Assembly (NCBI GenBank): GCA_937911175.1
Contig: CALDSE010000029.1
Coordinates: forward strand, 20,958-84,957
Source of the DNA: an uncultured Sediminibacterium sp.
GTDB lineage: Bacteria; Bacteroidota; Bacteroidia; Chitinophagales; Chitinophagaceae
DNA length: 64,000 nt
Reading direction: 5' to 3'
The notes beneath the pieces are model-generated. The model had not been told where the DNA came from. It did no database searches and was given only the letters and a program-made list of their open reading frames with translations. The translations under genes and the position numbers were made by a program. Below, in pieces: positions 40,930 to 50,394 of this stretch (its first letter is position 1; each line of letters starts with the position of its first letter).

Positions 40930-41751
40930 TTAAGCTAAATCTGTATGTTTTGCCTCAATTTTTTGTCCGAAAAATAAGCTACCCTGCTTCTCAAAGGTAT
41001 CGGCATTATCGGTGGTATAAAAGCTTAAATGCCCATGCTGGCTGCATTTTTGGGCTAATTCAGGATGATTTTCAAGGTATTTTGCAAGACTTTTTGCCAC
41101 AATATCTCCTTGTGTCACTAGACTCACCCCAGATGGCAAGAAGGACTTTATTTTAGCCTCTAATAGCGGATAATGCGTACAGGCTAGTAAAATTGCATCG
41201 ATACCCTTAGATTGGCTAAAAAGCTCGTTTAGGTAATGCTGTACAAAATAGTCTGCCCCGGGTTTATCATGTTCACCATTTTCAATTAAGGGCGCCCACA
41301 TCGGACAGGCTTGTTGGAATACTTGAAGCTCGGGAAAAAATTTAGCTATTTCTATGGGATAGCTACCACTTTGCACTGTACCCAAGGTGCCCATGATGCC
41401 AATTTGTTGGTTGGTAGAAAAATGCCCCAAAACTTCTGTAGTGGGACGAATCACACCTAAGACTCTTTTGCTAGGATCGATATGAGGTAAATCTAATTGT
41501 TGAATATTGCGAAGTGCTTTAGCGGAAGCCGTATTGCAAGCAATAATTACCAAAGAGCAACCTTGTTTAAAAAACCAGTTCACTGCTTCTAAAGTATATT
41601 GATATACGGTTTCAAAAGACCTACTGCCATAAGGGGCACGTGCGTTATCTCCTAAATAAATATAATCGTACTGAGGTAATTGTTTTTTCAATTCCTTTAA
41701 AATGGTGAGTCCACCATAACCGCTATCAAAGACCCCAATGGGTGCTGACAT
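40930..41751 (-). CDS. murI: Glutamate racemase
   Basis: A 273-residue enzyme making D-glutamate for peptidoglycan. The Asp-Ser pair is at 9-10 in FDSGYGGLT, the two catalytic cysteines are Cys72 in ACNTASAKAL and Cys191 in ACTHYPLLE, and YLGDNARAPYG at 32-42 is conserved. Length is normal. It lies downstream of the ompH-bamA group on the same strand but separated by a terminator, 107 bp upstream of rpmH. Confidence 0.95.
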   Translation of the reverse strand: MSAPIGVFDSGYGGLTILKELKKQLPQYDYIYLGDNARAPYGSRSFETVYQYTLEAVNWFFKQGCSLVIIACNTASAKALRNIQQLDLPHIDPSKRVLGVIRPTTEVLGHFSTNQQIGIMGTLGTVQSGSYPIEIAKFFPELQVFQQACPMWAPLIENGEHDKPGADYFVQHYLNELFSQSKGIDAILLACTHYPLLEAKIKSFLPSGVSLVTQGDIVAKSLAKYLENHPELAQKCSQHGHLSFYTTDNADTFEKQGSLFFGQKIEAKHTDLA

Positions 41752-41800
41752 AATATTTATTTAATTGAATACGCTGTTAAAACTTTCTTATGTAAAACTA

Positions 41801-41829
41801 AGAACCTCGTTGCATAACAACGAGGTTCT
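41801..41829 (-). terminator. Intrinsic terminator after the second ompH gene
   Basis: AGAACCTCGTTG at 41801-41812 pairs perfectly with CAACGAGGTTCT at 41818-41829 around CATAA. On the minus strand it lies 25 bp past the ompH stop and is followed by T-containing sequence. It separates the ompH/bamA group from murI. Confidence 0.75.
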
Positions 41830-41853
41830 ATTCAAAAATATTTTAAAAAAGAA

Positions 41854-42462
41854 TTATCCTTTTTTAGCTGGAGCAGCTGCTTTTGTAGCAGTTCCACCTG
41901 TAGCCGCTTTGAAGGCATCTTCTACATCCTTAGGTAAGGCCAACTTCAACTTAATAGCAACACGAATGGTTAAGTTGTCTGCAATAGAAGGTTGCGCATA
42001 AGGAGATAAAGCATCTGCCTTTAATACCAAAGTGTATTTATTTTCTGCAACTACTTCGCTTAAAGCAGCAGCCACTCTTTGTCTGTAGGGCAATAAAAGA
42101 CCTTCCTCTTTTTGTTGCATCATACTTTGTTGGTATTGTTGCCAGTTGATTAACTTATACTTTAATTTATTTAAGTCGGTAGTAGCCATTTCATAAGCTT
42201 TCGCTTTTTTAGACAACTCAGCAGAATCTCTTCTAAAAATGCTATCCTTAATTTGATAATCTTTTAAAGTGTAGTTGTACTCTTCTTGTAAAGTATCTTG
42301 TGCATAAGATCTAAGCACAGTATCTAATTTTTCTTGGATACCAGGGAACAAAGCAATAACGCTTTGGTCATCAAAGTAACCAATCTTTGTTTGTGCAGTG
42401 GCACTTGTTGTAAATGAAGCTGCGATAAATAAGATGACAGCTACTAAGAAGCCTTTTTTCAT
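41854..42462 (-). CDS. OmpH/Skp family periplasmic chaperone (copy 2)
   Basis: A 202-residue exported chaperone for outer membrane proteins. A signal peptide (MKKGFLVAVILFIAASFTTSATAQ) precedes KIGYFDDQSVIALFPG, the typical beta-strand start, and a long coiled-coil region (about 45-125, for example RRDSAELSKKAKAYEMA, QQYQQSMMQQKEE). The closing KYTLVLKADALSPY is the second strand segment. The C-terminal 20 residues are Ala/Lys-rich. It lies 11 bp downstream of another ompH-type gene, both behind bamA. Confidence 0.88.
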   Translation of the reverse strand: MKKGFLVAVILFIAASFTTSATAQTKIGYFDDQSVIALFPGIQEKLDTVLRSYAQDTLQEEYNYTLKDYQIKDSIFRRDSAELSKKAKAYEMATTDLNKLKYKLINWQQYQQSMMQQKEEGLLLPYRQRVAAALSEVVAENKYTLVLKADALSPYAQPSIADNLTIRVAIKLKLALPKDVEDAFKAATGGTATKAAAPAKKG

Positions 42463-42473
42463 AAGATGTTGTT

Positions 42474-42998
42474 TTAGTTGTTGATGCCCAATTCTTTTAA
42501 AACGTCGTCGCTTTTGTCCAGTTTTGGGTCTGCAAATATAATGGTAATTCCTTCACTTTTATCCAAAATGAAGTCATAAGCCCTTGCCGCAGCCATTTTT
42601 TGGACTGCATTATATACCTTATCCTGAATGGGTTTAACCAGTTTTTGCCTTTCTTTAAATAAATCACCCTCGTAGCCAAAACGCTTTTTTTGCAAATCTC
42701 TCAACTCTTTTTCTTTTATAAAAAGCTCATCTTCTCTCTTTTTTCTAAGATCTTCAGAGAGCATAAATTGCTCAGCCTCATAGTTTTTATACATTTTATC
42801 CAAGGCCATTTGCTTGACATCAATTTCTTGTTGCCAGCCATCTCCTAGGACTTTCAATTTTTTGTCTGCATCCTTATATTCAGGAATCTTATCTAAAATA
42901 TACTTGGTATTAATAACCGCATATTTTGTTTGTGCCTGACTTGTAAAAAAAGTGGCTAGTCCAATAAAAAGGACCAAAATCTGTTTTTTAAGTTGCAT
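42474..42998 (-). CDS. OmpH/Skp family periplasmic chaperone (copy 1)
   Basis: A 174-residue exported protein: a signal peptide ending about TSQAQ (residue 22), KYAVINTKYILDKIPEYKDAD as the first strand and helix, a long charged coiled coil (about 40-125, YEAEQFMLSEDLRKKREDEL region), and AYDFILDKSEGITIIFADP closing the fold. This is the more canonical Skp sequence of the pair. It sits 36 bp downstream of bamA, the usual arrangement for delivery of unfolded barrels to the BAM complex. Confidence 0.9.
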   Translation of the reverse strand: MQLKKQILVLFIGLATFFTSQAQTKYAVINTKYILDKIPEYKDADKKLKVLGDGWQQEIDVKQMALDKMYKNYEAEQFMLSEDLRKKREDELFIKEKELRDLQKKRFGYEGDLFKERQKLVKPIQDKVYNAVQKMAAARAYDFILDKSEGITIIFADPKLDKSDDVLKELGINN

Positions 42999-43034
42999 GT
43001 TCGATTATTTTTGAAATGAAAATTACAATAAATA

Positions 43035-45773
43035 TTATTCTGGTTCAATACCCAGCATAAAGGTAAACCTTCCAGCATCTTTCAATGAACTAGTTCCAGA
43101 CAATCTATCTAGCCCTATACCATAGTCAAAACCTAATAGACCAAACATAGGTAAATAGAAGCGCATTCCCACACCTACCGAACGTCTTAAATTAAATGGA
43201 TTATACTCTTTCATACTATACCAGCCATTGGCCGCTTCAAAAAATCCTAAAGCATAAATAGTACTACTTGCCGCTAAACTTAAAGGATAACGTACTTCCA
43301 CCGCATACTTATTAAAGATGGTAAATTTTTGTCTGGAAGATTGTTGATCAGGATTTATTTTTGGATTAGAACTCTCATACACAGGATAACCTCTTTGTGC
43401 AATGATATCAAATCCTAATAAAGCAAATTGATTACTTAGTCCTGCATCTCCCACTTGAAAACGCTCAAATGGCGAAATAGGCAAGTCGCTATTATAAGCG
43501 CCCAAGAAACCATATTTAGCAGCAAATTTTAAAACAAACTGTTTGTTACGGTCTTCTCCCGCTGGCTTACCTAGTGGCACATACCACTCACCATTAAAAC
43601 GCCATTTATGGTATTCTAATAATTCGTATGGATTTTGTTTGAAAGCGAAATTAGGATCAAACAAAGAATAAGGCGGTGTTAATTGCGCACTCATTAAAAA
43701 AGTAGATCCCGTTCTTGGAAACAAAGGTTGATCCACTGAAGTTCTTTGCAAAGCAAGTCTTAAATTGACATTGTTTACAACACCATTATTAAAATTGGGA
43801 AGATTAAAAGGATCAATAGCATAATCTTTTAAAGTATACCTTGTATAGTTTAATCCCATGTTCAAAGAAAAATAATCATCAGGCCAAGCTAATTGTCTAC
43901 CAAAAGAAACCGTAGCACCTGAAGTAGAGATATATCTTGAATCTGCAGCATTGGGATCATACATCCCTGTCAATTGATTAAAGGTTTGTCCGTATTTAGT
44001 ATTGTACACACTAACAGTAAGTGTATTTCTTTTTATGCCGCCGAACCATGGTTCTGTGAATGAAAGGTTGGTTGATCTAAAGGCCTTGCCATTACTCTGA
44101 ACCCTTACACTTAGTTTTTGTCCATCTCCAATTGGAAGTGGATCCCAAGCAGCTTTTTGAAATATATTCTTTGAACTAAAGTTATTAAAAGTTACCCCTA
44201 AGGTTCCAGTCAATCCAATAAAACCTCCCCAACCAGCACTTAACTCTAATTGATCGCTCGATTTTTCTTCTACACCATAATTAATATCCACCGTACCATC
44301 TTCTGGATTAGGTATAGGATCAATTTTTATTTTCTCTTGATCAAAAAAGTTTAACTGTGCAATTTCACGTTGAGAACGAATTAATAAAGTACGGCTAAAC
44401 TTATCACCCGGTAGCGTTCTTATCTCACGACGAATAACAAAATCTTTTGTTTTTTCATTTCCCGCTATACGAATGGTTTTGATAGTTGCTTGAGGACCTT
44501 CAACAATTCTAATTTCAAAATCAATGGTATCATTGTATACAGCCGTTTCAATAGGATCCACTCTAAAGAATAAATAACCATCGTCTTGGTATAAGGTACT
44601 TACATCACCACCTTCAGCAGTAGGTGTTTTACCCAATTTATTAAATAAGATTTCTCTATTGTAAATTTCCCCTTTCTTAATATTTAAAATGACAGACAAA
44701 ATAGAATCGGTATACTTAGTATTACCTCTCCAATTAATATTACCGAAATAATATTTACGTCCTTCTTTCATTTGTAAATCAATATTCAAATTACCCCCTG
44801 CATTATGATAAACGGTGTCTCTTTCAATTACCGCATCTCTAAATCCTAATGAGTTATAATAGTCTAATAAGTTGTCTTTACTTTCATCGTATTTTTTAAT
44901 ATTAAACTTAGCAGAAGAAAGGGATAACCTCACATAAGGATTTAATATTTTTCTAGTCTTGGTAAAAGTTAAAAAACCTTTCTCAGACATATATTGTTCA
45001 AAAGTATAAGGACTTGTTTTAACAATGACTGCCTTGTCATTAATAGGAAATAAAGTAAGTCTCATTTTTTCATGCACTTCCTTCAAGCTTTTTTTAAGCT
45101 TGGTTTCCTCAATTTTATTACCTCCAAAATTGATATTGTTAATTCTTACTTTAGGCCCTTTGTCTACCACAAAATCTAATAATAAATTATTTTTTCTAGT
45201 GGCATCTTTTTTTTCTTTGATAGTGACTTTGACATCTTGGAAACCTTTTTCAGCATAATATTTTTTGATACCCTCAATAGCCGTAATTTTCATATTATCA
45301 GTTACTACTCTATTCGGTGTTAAGCCGGTTTTACCAGACAATTCATCGATATCCGATTTTTTTACACCCAGAAAATTAAACCTAGATAAACGAGGTCGCT
45401 CCGTTACATTAATTTCTACATCAATTTCTTTGCCTACTAGATCTGTTAAATAAATACTTACATCGCTAAAATAATTTTGATCCATCAACTTGCGAATAGA
45501 TTTTGCAAAGTTGTCACCGCCTGGAATGGCTACCTCATCTCCCGTATTTAAAGTAGAAAGTGAAAGCAATAAATTTTCATCGAAATTTTCATTACCGACC
45601 ACTTTGATATTACGAATCTTGTATTTTGTAATCGTTTTTTGGTTGAAAATATTGATCAGTTGAACATTAATCTGAGTCACCGAATCTTTAACAGGGGTAT
45701 CCTGAGCATAAGAAGTCGAATTCAATAAAAGTACTGATAGTGAACCTATTAAAAAGGGAAGAAATTTATGCAT
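43035..45773 (-). CDS. bamA: Outer membrane protein assembly factor BamA
   Basis: A 912-residue outer membrane protein. A signal peptide (about 1-23) is followed by POTRA domains spanning roughly 50-450 (for example IRNIKVVGNENFDENLLL, RINNINFGGNKIEETKLKK, IKTIRIAGNEKTKDFVIRR, a repeated G-N signature) and then a C-terminal 16-strand barrel with LELSAGWGGFIGLTGTLGV near 510-528 and a final FTFMLGIEPE strand. It inserts beta-barrel proteins. Length is larger than the Escherichia protein, as usual for Bacteroidota. It lies between uppS and two ompH genes. Confidence 0.95.
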   Translation of the reverse strand: MHKFLPFLIGSLSVLLLNSTSYAQDTPVKDSVTQINVQLINIFNQKTITKYKIRNIKVVGNENFDENLLLSLSTLNTGDEVAIPGGDNFAKSIRKLMDQNYFSDVSIYLTDLVGKEIDVEINVTERPRLSRFNFLGVKKSDIDELSGKTGLTPNRVVTDNMKITAIEGIKKYYAEKGFQDVKVTIKEKKDATRKNNLLLDFVVDKGPKVRINNINFGGNKIEETKLKKSLKEVHEKMRLTLFPINDKAVIVKTSPYTFEQYMSEKGFLTFTKTRKILNPYVRLSLSSAKFNIKKYDESKDNLLDYYNSLGFRDAVIERDTVYHNAGGNLNIDLQMKEGRKYYFGNINWRGNTKYTDSILSVILNIKKGEIYNREILFNKLGKTPTAEGGDVSTLYQDDGYLFFRVDPIETAVYNDTIDFEIRIVEGPQATIKTIRIAGNEKTKDFVIRREIRTLPGDKFSRTLLIRSQREIAQLNFFDQEKIKIDPIPNPEDGTVDINYGVEEKSSDQLELSAGWGGFIGLTGTLGVTFNNFSSKNIFQKAAWDPLPIGDGQKLSVRVQSNGKAFRSTNLSFTEPWFGGIKRNTLTVSVYNTKYGQTFNQLTGMYDPNAADSRYISTSGATVSFGRQLAWPDDYFSLNMGLNYTRYTLKDYAIDPFNLPNFNNGVVNNVNLRLALQRTSVDQPLFPRTGSTFLMSAQLTPPYSLFDPNFAFKQNPYELLEYHKWRFNGEWYVPLGKPAGEDRNKQFVLKFAAKYGFLGAYNSDLPISPFERFQVGDAGLSNQFALLGFDIIAQRGYPVYESSNPKINPDQQSSRQKFTIFNKYAVEVRYPLSLAASSTIYALGFFEAANGWYSMKEYNPFNLRRSVGVGMRFYLPMFGLLGFDYGIGLDRLSGTSSLKDAGRFTFMLGIEPE

Positions 45774-45866
45774 CTGCTAAGGGACTAAACATTTATAATT
45801 TTAAAAGTGTCGCAAATTACTCGTAATAATTCAAAGTCTTTGTTAAAAGTGAAAATAAACATATTA

Positions 45867-46613
45867 CTATTTTTCATCATTCGGTAGCAGCTGGTTGCTG
45901 GTTTTACCGAATCTGCGTTCTCTGGATTGGAAATCAAGGATGGCTTTTATTAAATCATCCTTCCTAAAATCGGGCCATCTGGTCTCTGTAAAGTACAATT
46001 CGGCATAGGCCAATTGATACAATAAGAAATTACTTATACGAAATTCGCCACTGGTACGAATCATTAATTCGGGATCAGGAAACTCACTGGTAGTAAGGGC
46101 TTCAGACAAAGTTGTCTCTGTAATATGATCCATACTTAAACTACCTGCTTTCACTTTACGAGCGATATTTTTAGCAGCTTCCACTAACTCCCACCTGCTA
46201 CTATAACTTAAAGCCACAATAAGGGTTAGGCCCGTATTTTGAGCTGTTTGGGCAGTGGCATTGTCCAAGGCCGCTCTTGCGTGGTCAGGCAGCAAGCCTA
46301 AATTGCCAATAAAACGAAGCTTGATATTGTTTTTATGTAAATCGGGGACTTCTTTGGCAATCGTATCCACAAATAAGGTCATTAGGCCTGTGACTTCCTG
46401 CTCAGGTCTTTCCCAATTTTCAGTGCTAAAAGCATAGAGGGTAAGGTATTGAATGCCTATTTCAGTGGCCGCTTCTACTACTTTTCTAACACTTATAACT
46501 CCTTGATAATGACCAAATAAGCGGTCCTGGCCTTGTTCTTGTGCCCATCTTCCATTGCCATCCATAATAATGGCAATATGCTTAGGCAGTTTGCTTAAAT
46601 CCAGGTTTTCCAT
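45867..46613 (-). CDS. uppS: Isoprenyl transferase (undecaprenyl diphosphate synthase)
   Basis: A 248-residue cis-prenyltransferase making the lipid carrier for peptidoglycan and surface glycans. The catalytic Asp18 lies in IIMDGNGRWA (15-24), with FGHYQG at 33-38, FSTENWERP at 62-70 and RTSGEFRISNFLLYQ followed by AELYFTETRWPDF for the second half of the active site. It is soluble and membrane-associating. It lies 93 bp upstream of bamA and 26 bp downstream of a DUF6089 gene, all on the minus strand. Confidence 0.95.
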   Translation of the reverse strand: MENLDLSKLPKHIAIIMDGNGRWAQEQGQDRLFGHYQGVISVRKVVEAATEIGIQYLTLYAFSTENWERPEQEVTGLMTLFVDTIAKEVPDLHKNNIKLRFIGNLGLLPDHARAALDNATAQTAQNTGLTLIVALSYSSRWELVEAAKNIARKVKAGSLSMDHITETTLSEALTTSEFPDPELMIRTSGEFRISNFLLYQLAYAELYFTETRWPDFRKDDLIKAILDFQSRERRFGKTSNQLLPNDEK

Positions 46614-46639
46614 GGTGTAAAATTATGAAAATAACTAGG

Positions 46640-47464
46640 TTATTTGCGTTTAAAGAAGCCAAATAAAGACTTTTTAGTGCCTTTATTACTTGATTTGCTA
46701 AATAGATTATCCCTTTTGGCTTTTGGCCTTGGATCTGGACCATATATTCTTAAGAAATTATACGACAAGCCCAATTTGGCAGAAAAAAATTGATCCTTAC
46801 CAGAAGTACTTGCCTGGTAATTAATGCCTTCTTTGGGGTAAATATTATTATCTCCAAAATGATCTAGTTGATCCGAATTTGTAAAACGATAAGTGAATTC
46901 TCCAAATACATTAAAGGAACCCACTACATTATACTTGAAACCAATAGTTAAGGGCATGGTAATAATGTTAGGTGCTTTGGTGGACGCGCCAGGTATCTTA
47001 TAATTACTAGAATCTCTTAATGGAGTACTAGTATCTTTTAATGGAGATAAATAACCTACACCAAAACCTAGATAAGGACTGAAACGATAATTTTTATTGC
47101 CATTAATAAATTTTAAAAAATAAAGTTCTGTCATCAAGCTAATATCTTGATAGGTAGTTTTAAAAAATAAACTTCTTCCACGCACATAGGAATTCATAGT
47201 ATTGGCTGTCAATGAATCAAAAGCACCTAAAGGAACAATTTCATAATTCAATCTTAGACCTACATAATCATTCAATTGTCTTTTATAAAACCCACCAAAA
47301 TTTGTAGTTAGAAATTGTAAGTTCGGCGCTATGTCACCATTGTAAGAAGCTTGGCCAGCAAATACACCAAACTCACCTTTATTTTCTACTAGTTGTAAAT
47401 ACTGCGCTTGTACACTTGTAGTAAAAAATAAAAGAAATAATAAATAAATAAATTGCTTGCGCAT
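46640..47464 (-). CDS. DUF6089-type outer membrane beta-barrel protein
   Basis: A 274-residue exported protein with signal peptide MRKQFIYLLFLLFFTTSVQAQ. The mature part is a small beta-barrel: GEFGVFAGQASYNGDIAP near 29-46, GFYKRQLNDYVGLRLNYEIVPL, YRFSPYLGFGVGYLSPL near 121-137, NVFGEFTYRFTNSDQLD and FSAKLGLSYNFLRIYGPDPR near the end, with a basic C-terminal tail. It matches the DUF6089 family regularly found between nadK and uppS in Bacteroidota. The role is unknown; the neighbours suggest envelope biogenesis. Confidence 0.85.
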   Translation of the reverse strand: MRKQFIYLLFLLFFTTSVQAQYLQLVENKGEFGVFAGQASYNGDIAPNLQFLTTNFGGFYKRQLNDYVGLRLNYEIVPLGAFDSLTANTMNSYVRGRSLFFKTTYQDISLMTELYFLKFINGNKNYRFSPYLGFGVGYLSPLKDTSTPLRDSSNYKIPGASTKAPNIITMPLTIGFKYNVVGSFNVFGEFTYRFTNSDQLDHFGDNNIYPKEGINYQASTSGKDQFFSAKLGLSYNFLRIYGPDPRPKAKRDNLFSKSSNKGTKKSLFGFFKRK

Positions 47465-47467
47465 GGG

Positions 47468-48349
47468 CTAATTTCTTTTATCCAAGCCCCAGGTGAGCTT
47501 TGTTCGTAAGGTCGTCAAATAGCTGTTCTCATTGAGTCTTATGAAATTAACAGAGAAAGATTCTTTCTTAATAGCCAATTGAATATTCTTGGGTACAATT
47601 TCTTTTCTAGCATCTAAGGCGCAAATCAACTCTTCTGTTCTGCCTTCAATTTCAAATGAAATCACAGAACTATCTGGCACCACAATAGAGCGTACATTTA
47701 AATTATGTGGCGCCACGGGTGTAATTACAAAACTTGCAGAATCAGGAAATAAAATAGGGCCATTGCAACTCATGTTATATCCAGTAGAACCGGTAGGCGT
47801 AGAAACAATTAATCCATCTGCCCAATAAGAATTTAAAAATTCACCATTTAAATAAGTATGAATTTTAATCATTGGGGAAGTATCTCTTTTATGAATGGCA
47901 AATTCATTTAATGCATAAGGAGCATTTCCAAAAATAATAGGGTCGGCGTCTAAATGTAATAATGTTCTTTTCTCAATCACATAAGTACGGTTTACTAAAG
48001 CCTCTACCATTACAGTTAATTCGTCTTTTGAAATAGTAGCTAAAAAACCAAGCCTGCCATAATTAATACCTAGAATAGGAATTTGACTATCGCCCACGAT
48101 AGTGACCGCATCGAGCACTGTACCATCTCCTCCTAAACTTATTAAACAATCAATGCTATCATGTATGGCAGAAAAAGAATTGAAAGCGATCAGCGGTTCT
48201 TTACCGGCGCTCGCTTGTAAATTAAACTTTTCTATTAGTTCGGCATAGACATAAATCGTAATAGCATGCTTATCCAATGCCAGCAGTAATGCTTGCAATG
48301 ATTGTTGCTGATCGATATCAACGCCTCTACTATATATAGCTACTTTCAT
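47468..48349 (-). CDS. nadK: NAD kinase
   Basis: A 293-residue ATP-NAD kinase producing NADP. GGDGT at 73-77 and GINYGRLGFL at 94-103 are the family signatures, with a TPTGSTGYNMSCNGPIL block near 190-206 providing the second half of the site (catalytic Asp at 76). The N-terminal ISRGVD-type loop lacks a strong consensus, as usual. It lies 3 bp upstream of the DUF6089 gene and 9 bp downstream of the BamA/TamA-like gene, so one operon. Confidence 0.95.
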   Translation of the reverse strand: MKVAIYSRGVDIDQQQSLQALLLALDKHAITIYVYAELIEKFNLQASAGKEPLIAFNSFSAIHDSIDCLISLGGDGTVLDAVTIVGDSQIPILGINYGRLGFLATISKDELTVMVEALVNRTYVIEKRTLLHLDADPIIFGNAPYALNEFAIHKRDTSPMIKIHTYLNGEFLNSYWADGLIVSTPTGSTGYNMSCNGPILFPDSASFVITPVAPHNLNVRSIVVPDSSVISFEIEGRTEELICALDARKEIVPKNIQLAIKKESFSVNFIRLNENSYLTTLRTKLTWGLDKRN

Positions 48350-48358
48350 CCAAAAAAT

Positions 48359-49735
48359 TTAAAAATTAATACCTGCACGCAAATATAACCCTTTGTCTCC
48401 AAGCTGATTCAAGCTGTAATCAATTTTTAATACAAAATCATAAATGCCAACAATATCCATACCCAGCCCTGCTGTTCTAAGCAGCGTATTGGCAAGGCGA
48501 TTACCATTTACAGGTTTTTCACTGTAGACATAGCCAAGATTTGTAAAGGCCTTGAGCCAAAATTGATATTTAATAATAGGGATTCGATTAGGTATGAATC
48601 TATTTTTTATACTAACTGCCCCTAATGCATGATGAAAAGAGACTTTTAAAATACTAGCTGCAGTTCCATCCACGACATAATAATCCAAGCCATTCAATTG
48701 CAAATTACCATAACCTAATAATTTATTATCGGTATAATTTTGATTGGGTAAAAATTTAACCAGGTTATTAGATTCTACAAAAATAAAATTCGACTTTGAA
48801 AAAGGACGGGCCCATATTTTTCTAAGTTGAATAGAACTTAGATTACTATTCTTGGAGAAGCGTTGATACAATATTAAATCGGTAGACTGCCCCTTGGTAG
48901 GGTATGCATTGTAATCAAAACGAATGCGTGAAAAAGCTAAAGAGGCATCTAGATAAGAAAATGTTTTTTGAAGACTAGGTAAAAACATAGGTTGGTACAA
49001 AAAAGCAGAATCACTTATTTCGTTTCTTCCTAGACCCATTTGAAAACTATGTCTTTCAAATAAATTAGGACGGTACAATAAACTGGCATTGGCTCGATAG
49101 CCCTTTTGAATAATATCTTGAGTTCTATAAAAAAATTGCTTGTCTAATTTGGTTGCAATATTAATTTCTTTCTGTGTAGCATTTTGCCAACCCAAGGCTA
49201 GGCCATAACGTAATTTTTTATCAATAAAGGGTATTTGGTACCTAAAACTAAATTGTTGTGTATACCCTGTTATAAAAGCTGCATTCAATTTATCATTATT
49301 ACCCGTCACATTGGATTGTCTTAGGTTTATTCCATAATTCACTCTGTCTAGGCTTCTGTTTTGTTCATTCCACCATTGGTTAAAGTTTCTATCTACCCAC
49401 CTGAAATAAGGAATGGGAAATAAATACCATCTTTCACGCACATTAATTTTAATGTCCACTTGCGTACTATCTAGAAACACTGATTGCACCGTCACTTGCT
49501 CAAACAAAGTAGTATTAAATAATTGTTGTTGTGAGATGGTATCTGCAATTGCTAAAGAGTCTTTTGAAATAATATCTCCCTCATGGTAAGGTAACTCTCT
49601 TAAAATAATATAAGGTTTGGTTCTTCTATTCCCCTCTATTTGTATGGAGCTAATTTTTATTTGTGCCGAAACTAGGTTTGAAAAAAATAAAAAAGAAGCA
49701 GTAAAAAATAATAGATATTTTATTTTATTACACAT
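48359..49735 (-). CDS. BamA/TamA-like POTRA and beta-barrel protein
   Basis: A 458-residue outer membrane protein, about half the size of BamA. The signal peptide ends about VSAQ (25). IKISSIQIEGNRRTKPYIILREL near 26-48, with LFNTTLFEQVTVQ, forms a single POTRA-like domain; the remaining part (about 120-458) is a barrel ending in LKIDYSLNQLGDKGLYLRAGINF. It differs from BamA in having one POTRA, so a role as TamA-like or ShlB-like transporter is only a guess. It overlaps the CBS gene by 8 bp. Confidence 0.85.
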   Translation of the reverse strand: MCNKIKYLLFFTASFLFFSNLVSAQIKISSIQIEGNRRTKPYIILRELPYHEGDIISKDSLAIADTISQQQLFNTTLFEQVTVQSVFLDSTQVDIKINVRERWYLFPIPYFRWVDRNFNQWWNEQNRSLDRVNYGINLRQSNVTGNNDKLNAAFITGYTQQFSFRYQIPFIDKKLRYGLALGWQNATQKEINIATKLDKQFFYRTQDIIQKGYRANASLLYRPNLFERHSFQMGLGRNEISDSAFLYQPMFLPSLQKTFSYLDASLAFSRIRFDYNAYPTKGQSTDLILYQRFSKNSNLSSIQLRKIWARPFSKSNFIFVESNNLVKFLPNQNYTDNKLLGYGNLQLNGLDYYVVDGTAASILKVSFHHALGAVSIKNRFIPNRIPIIKYQFWLKAFTNLGYVYSEKPVNGNRLANTLLRTAGLGMDIVGIYDFVLKIDYSLNQLGDKGLYLRAGINF

Positions 49736-50387
49736 CTAAGTAGTTCATTAAATGATGGTAATGACTTTCAATATCATTGTGAAGTGGCGACTTGCCAAAA
49801 TAATGTAGCACTTGATAATCGTAACGCTCAAAAGTAGAGATAATTGCAGAAGCCTCTTCTTGATTAATTTTAAGGGTAATAATCATGGCACCCGTGGCAG
49901 GCTCAAAAAAACTATTTAATTGCAAAATTTGAGCATTATTAGTTTCTACCAAACGACTCATTTCTGCTAAAGAATATTGATAGGGAGAAATAGACAGCAC
50001 AATGATGGCGCCATTTTGTTCTGCTCCTATGAAACGAGCAATATTTTCATTTAAAATTTTCTGTGTAATCACGCCCACGCATTCTTGTTGCTCATTTAAT
50101 ACAGGCAATAAGGAAAGTTCATGTTTTGAAAATAATTCTAAGGCTTTTGTAAAATGCGCCCCGCCGTTCACTCCAATGCGCAGCAGGTTTTCTGCAATGG
50201 TGGCAAGGGTTTGATCCACTGCAATATCCAATACCGACTCCTTCGACACTAAGCCAATAAAGTATTCATCTTTTAATAGCGGTAAATGTTGCACTTCATA
50301 ATCTTCCATGCATTGCAATACAAAGGAGGCGGTGTCTTCCAAGCGTAGCATGGGAAAACCTTTTATAGCCATTTCATTTGCAATCAT
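49728..50387 (-). CDS. CBS domain-containing protein
   Basis: A 219-residue cytoplasmic protein with paired CBS domains at about 1-125: KGFPMLRLEDTASFVLQ, HLPLLKDEYFIGLVSKESVL and SLLPVLNEQQECVGVITQKIL. The rest is an ACT-like or unknown domain (IIVLSISPYQYSLAEMSRLVE, then MIITLKINQEEASAIISTF). CBS pairs bind adenine nucleotides and sense energy state. The ATG at 50387 is chosen over one at 50414 because it lies 7 bp after the hydrolase stop. It overlaps the next gene by 8 bp. Confidence 0.85.
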   Translation of the reverse strand: MIANEMAIKGFPMLRLEDTASFVLQCMEDYEVQHLPLLKDEYFIGLVSKESVLDIAVDQTLATIAENLLRIGVNGGAHFTKALELFSKHELSLLPVLNEQQECVGVITQKILNENIARFIGAEQNGAIIVLSISPYQYSLAEMSRLVETNNAQILQLNSFFEPATGAMIITLKINQEEASAIISTFERYDYQVLHYFGKSPLHNDIESHYHHLMNYLDV

Positions 50388-50394
50388 AAAATTA

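Noticed and set aside
48359..49735. A second bamA gene.
   Set aside because: It is about half the size and has a single POTRA-like domain, so it is better called a BamA/TamA-like protein.
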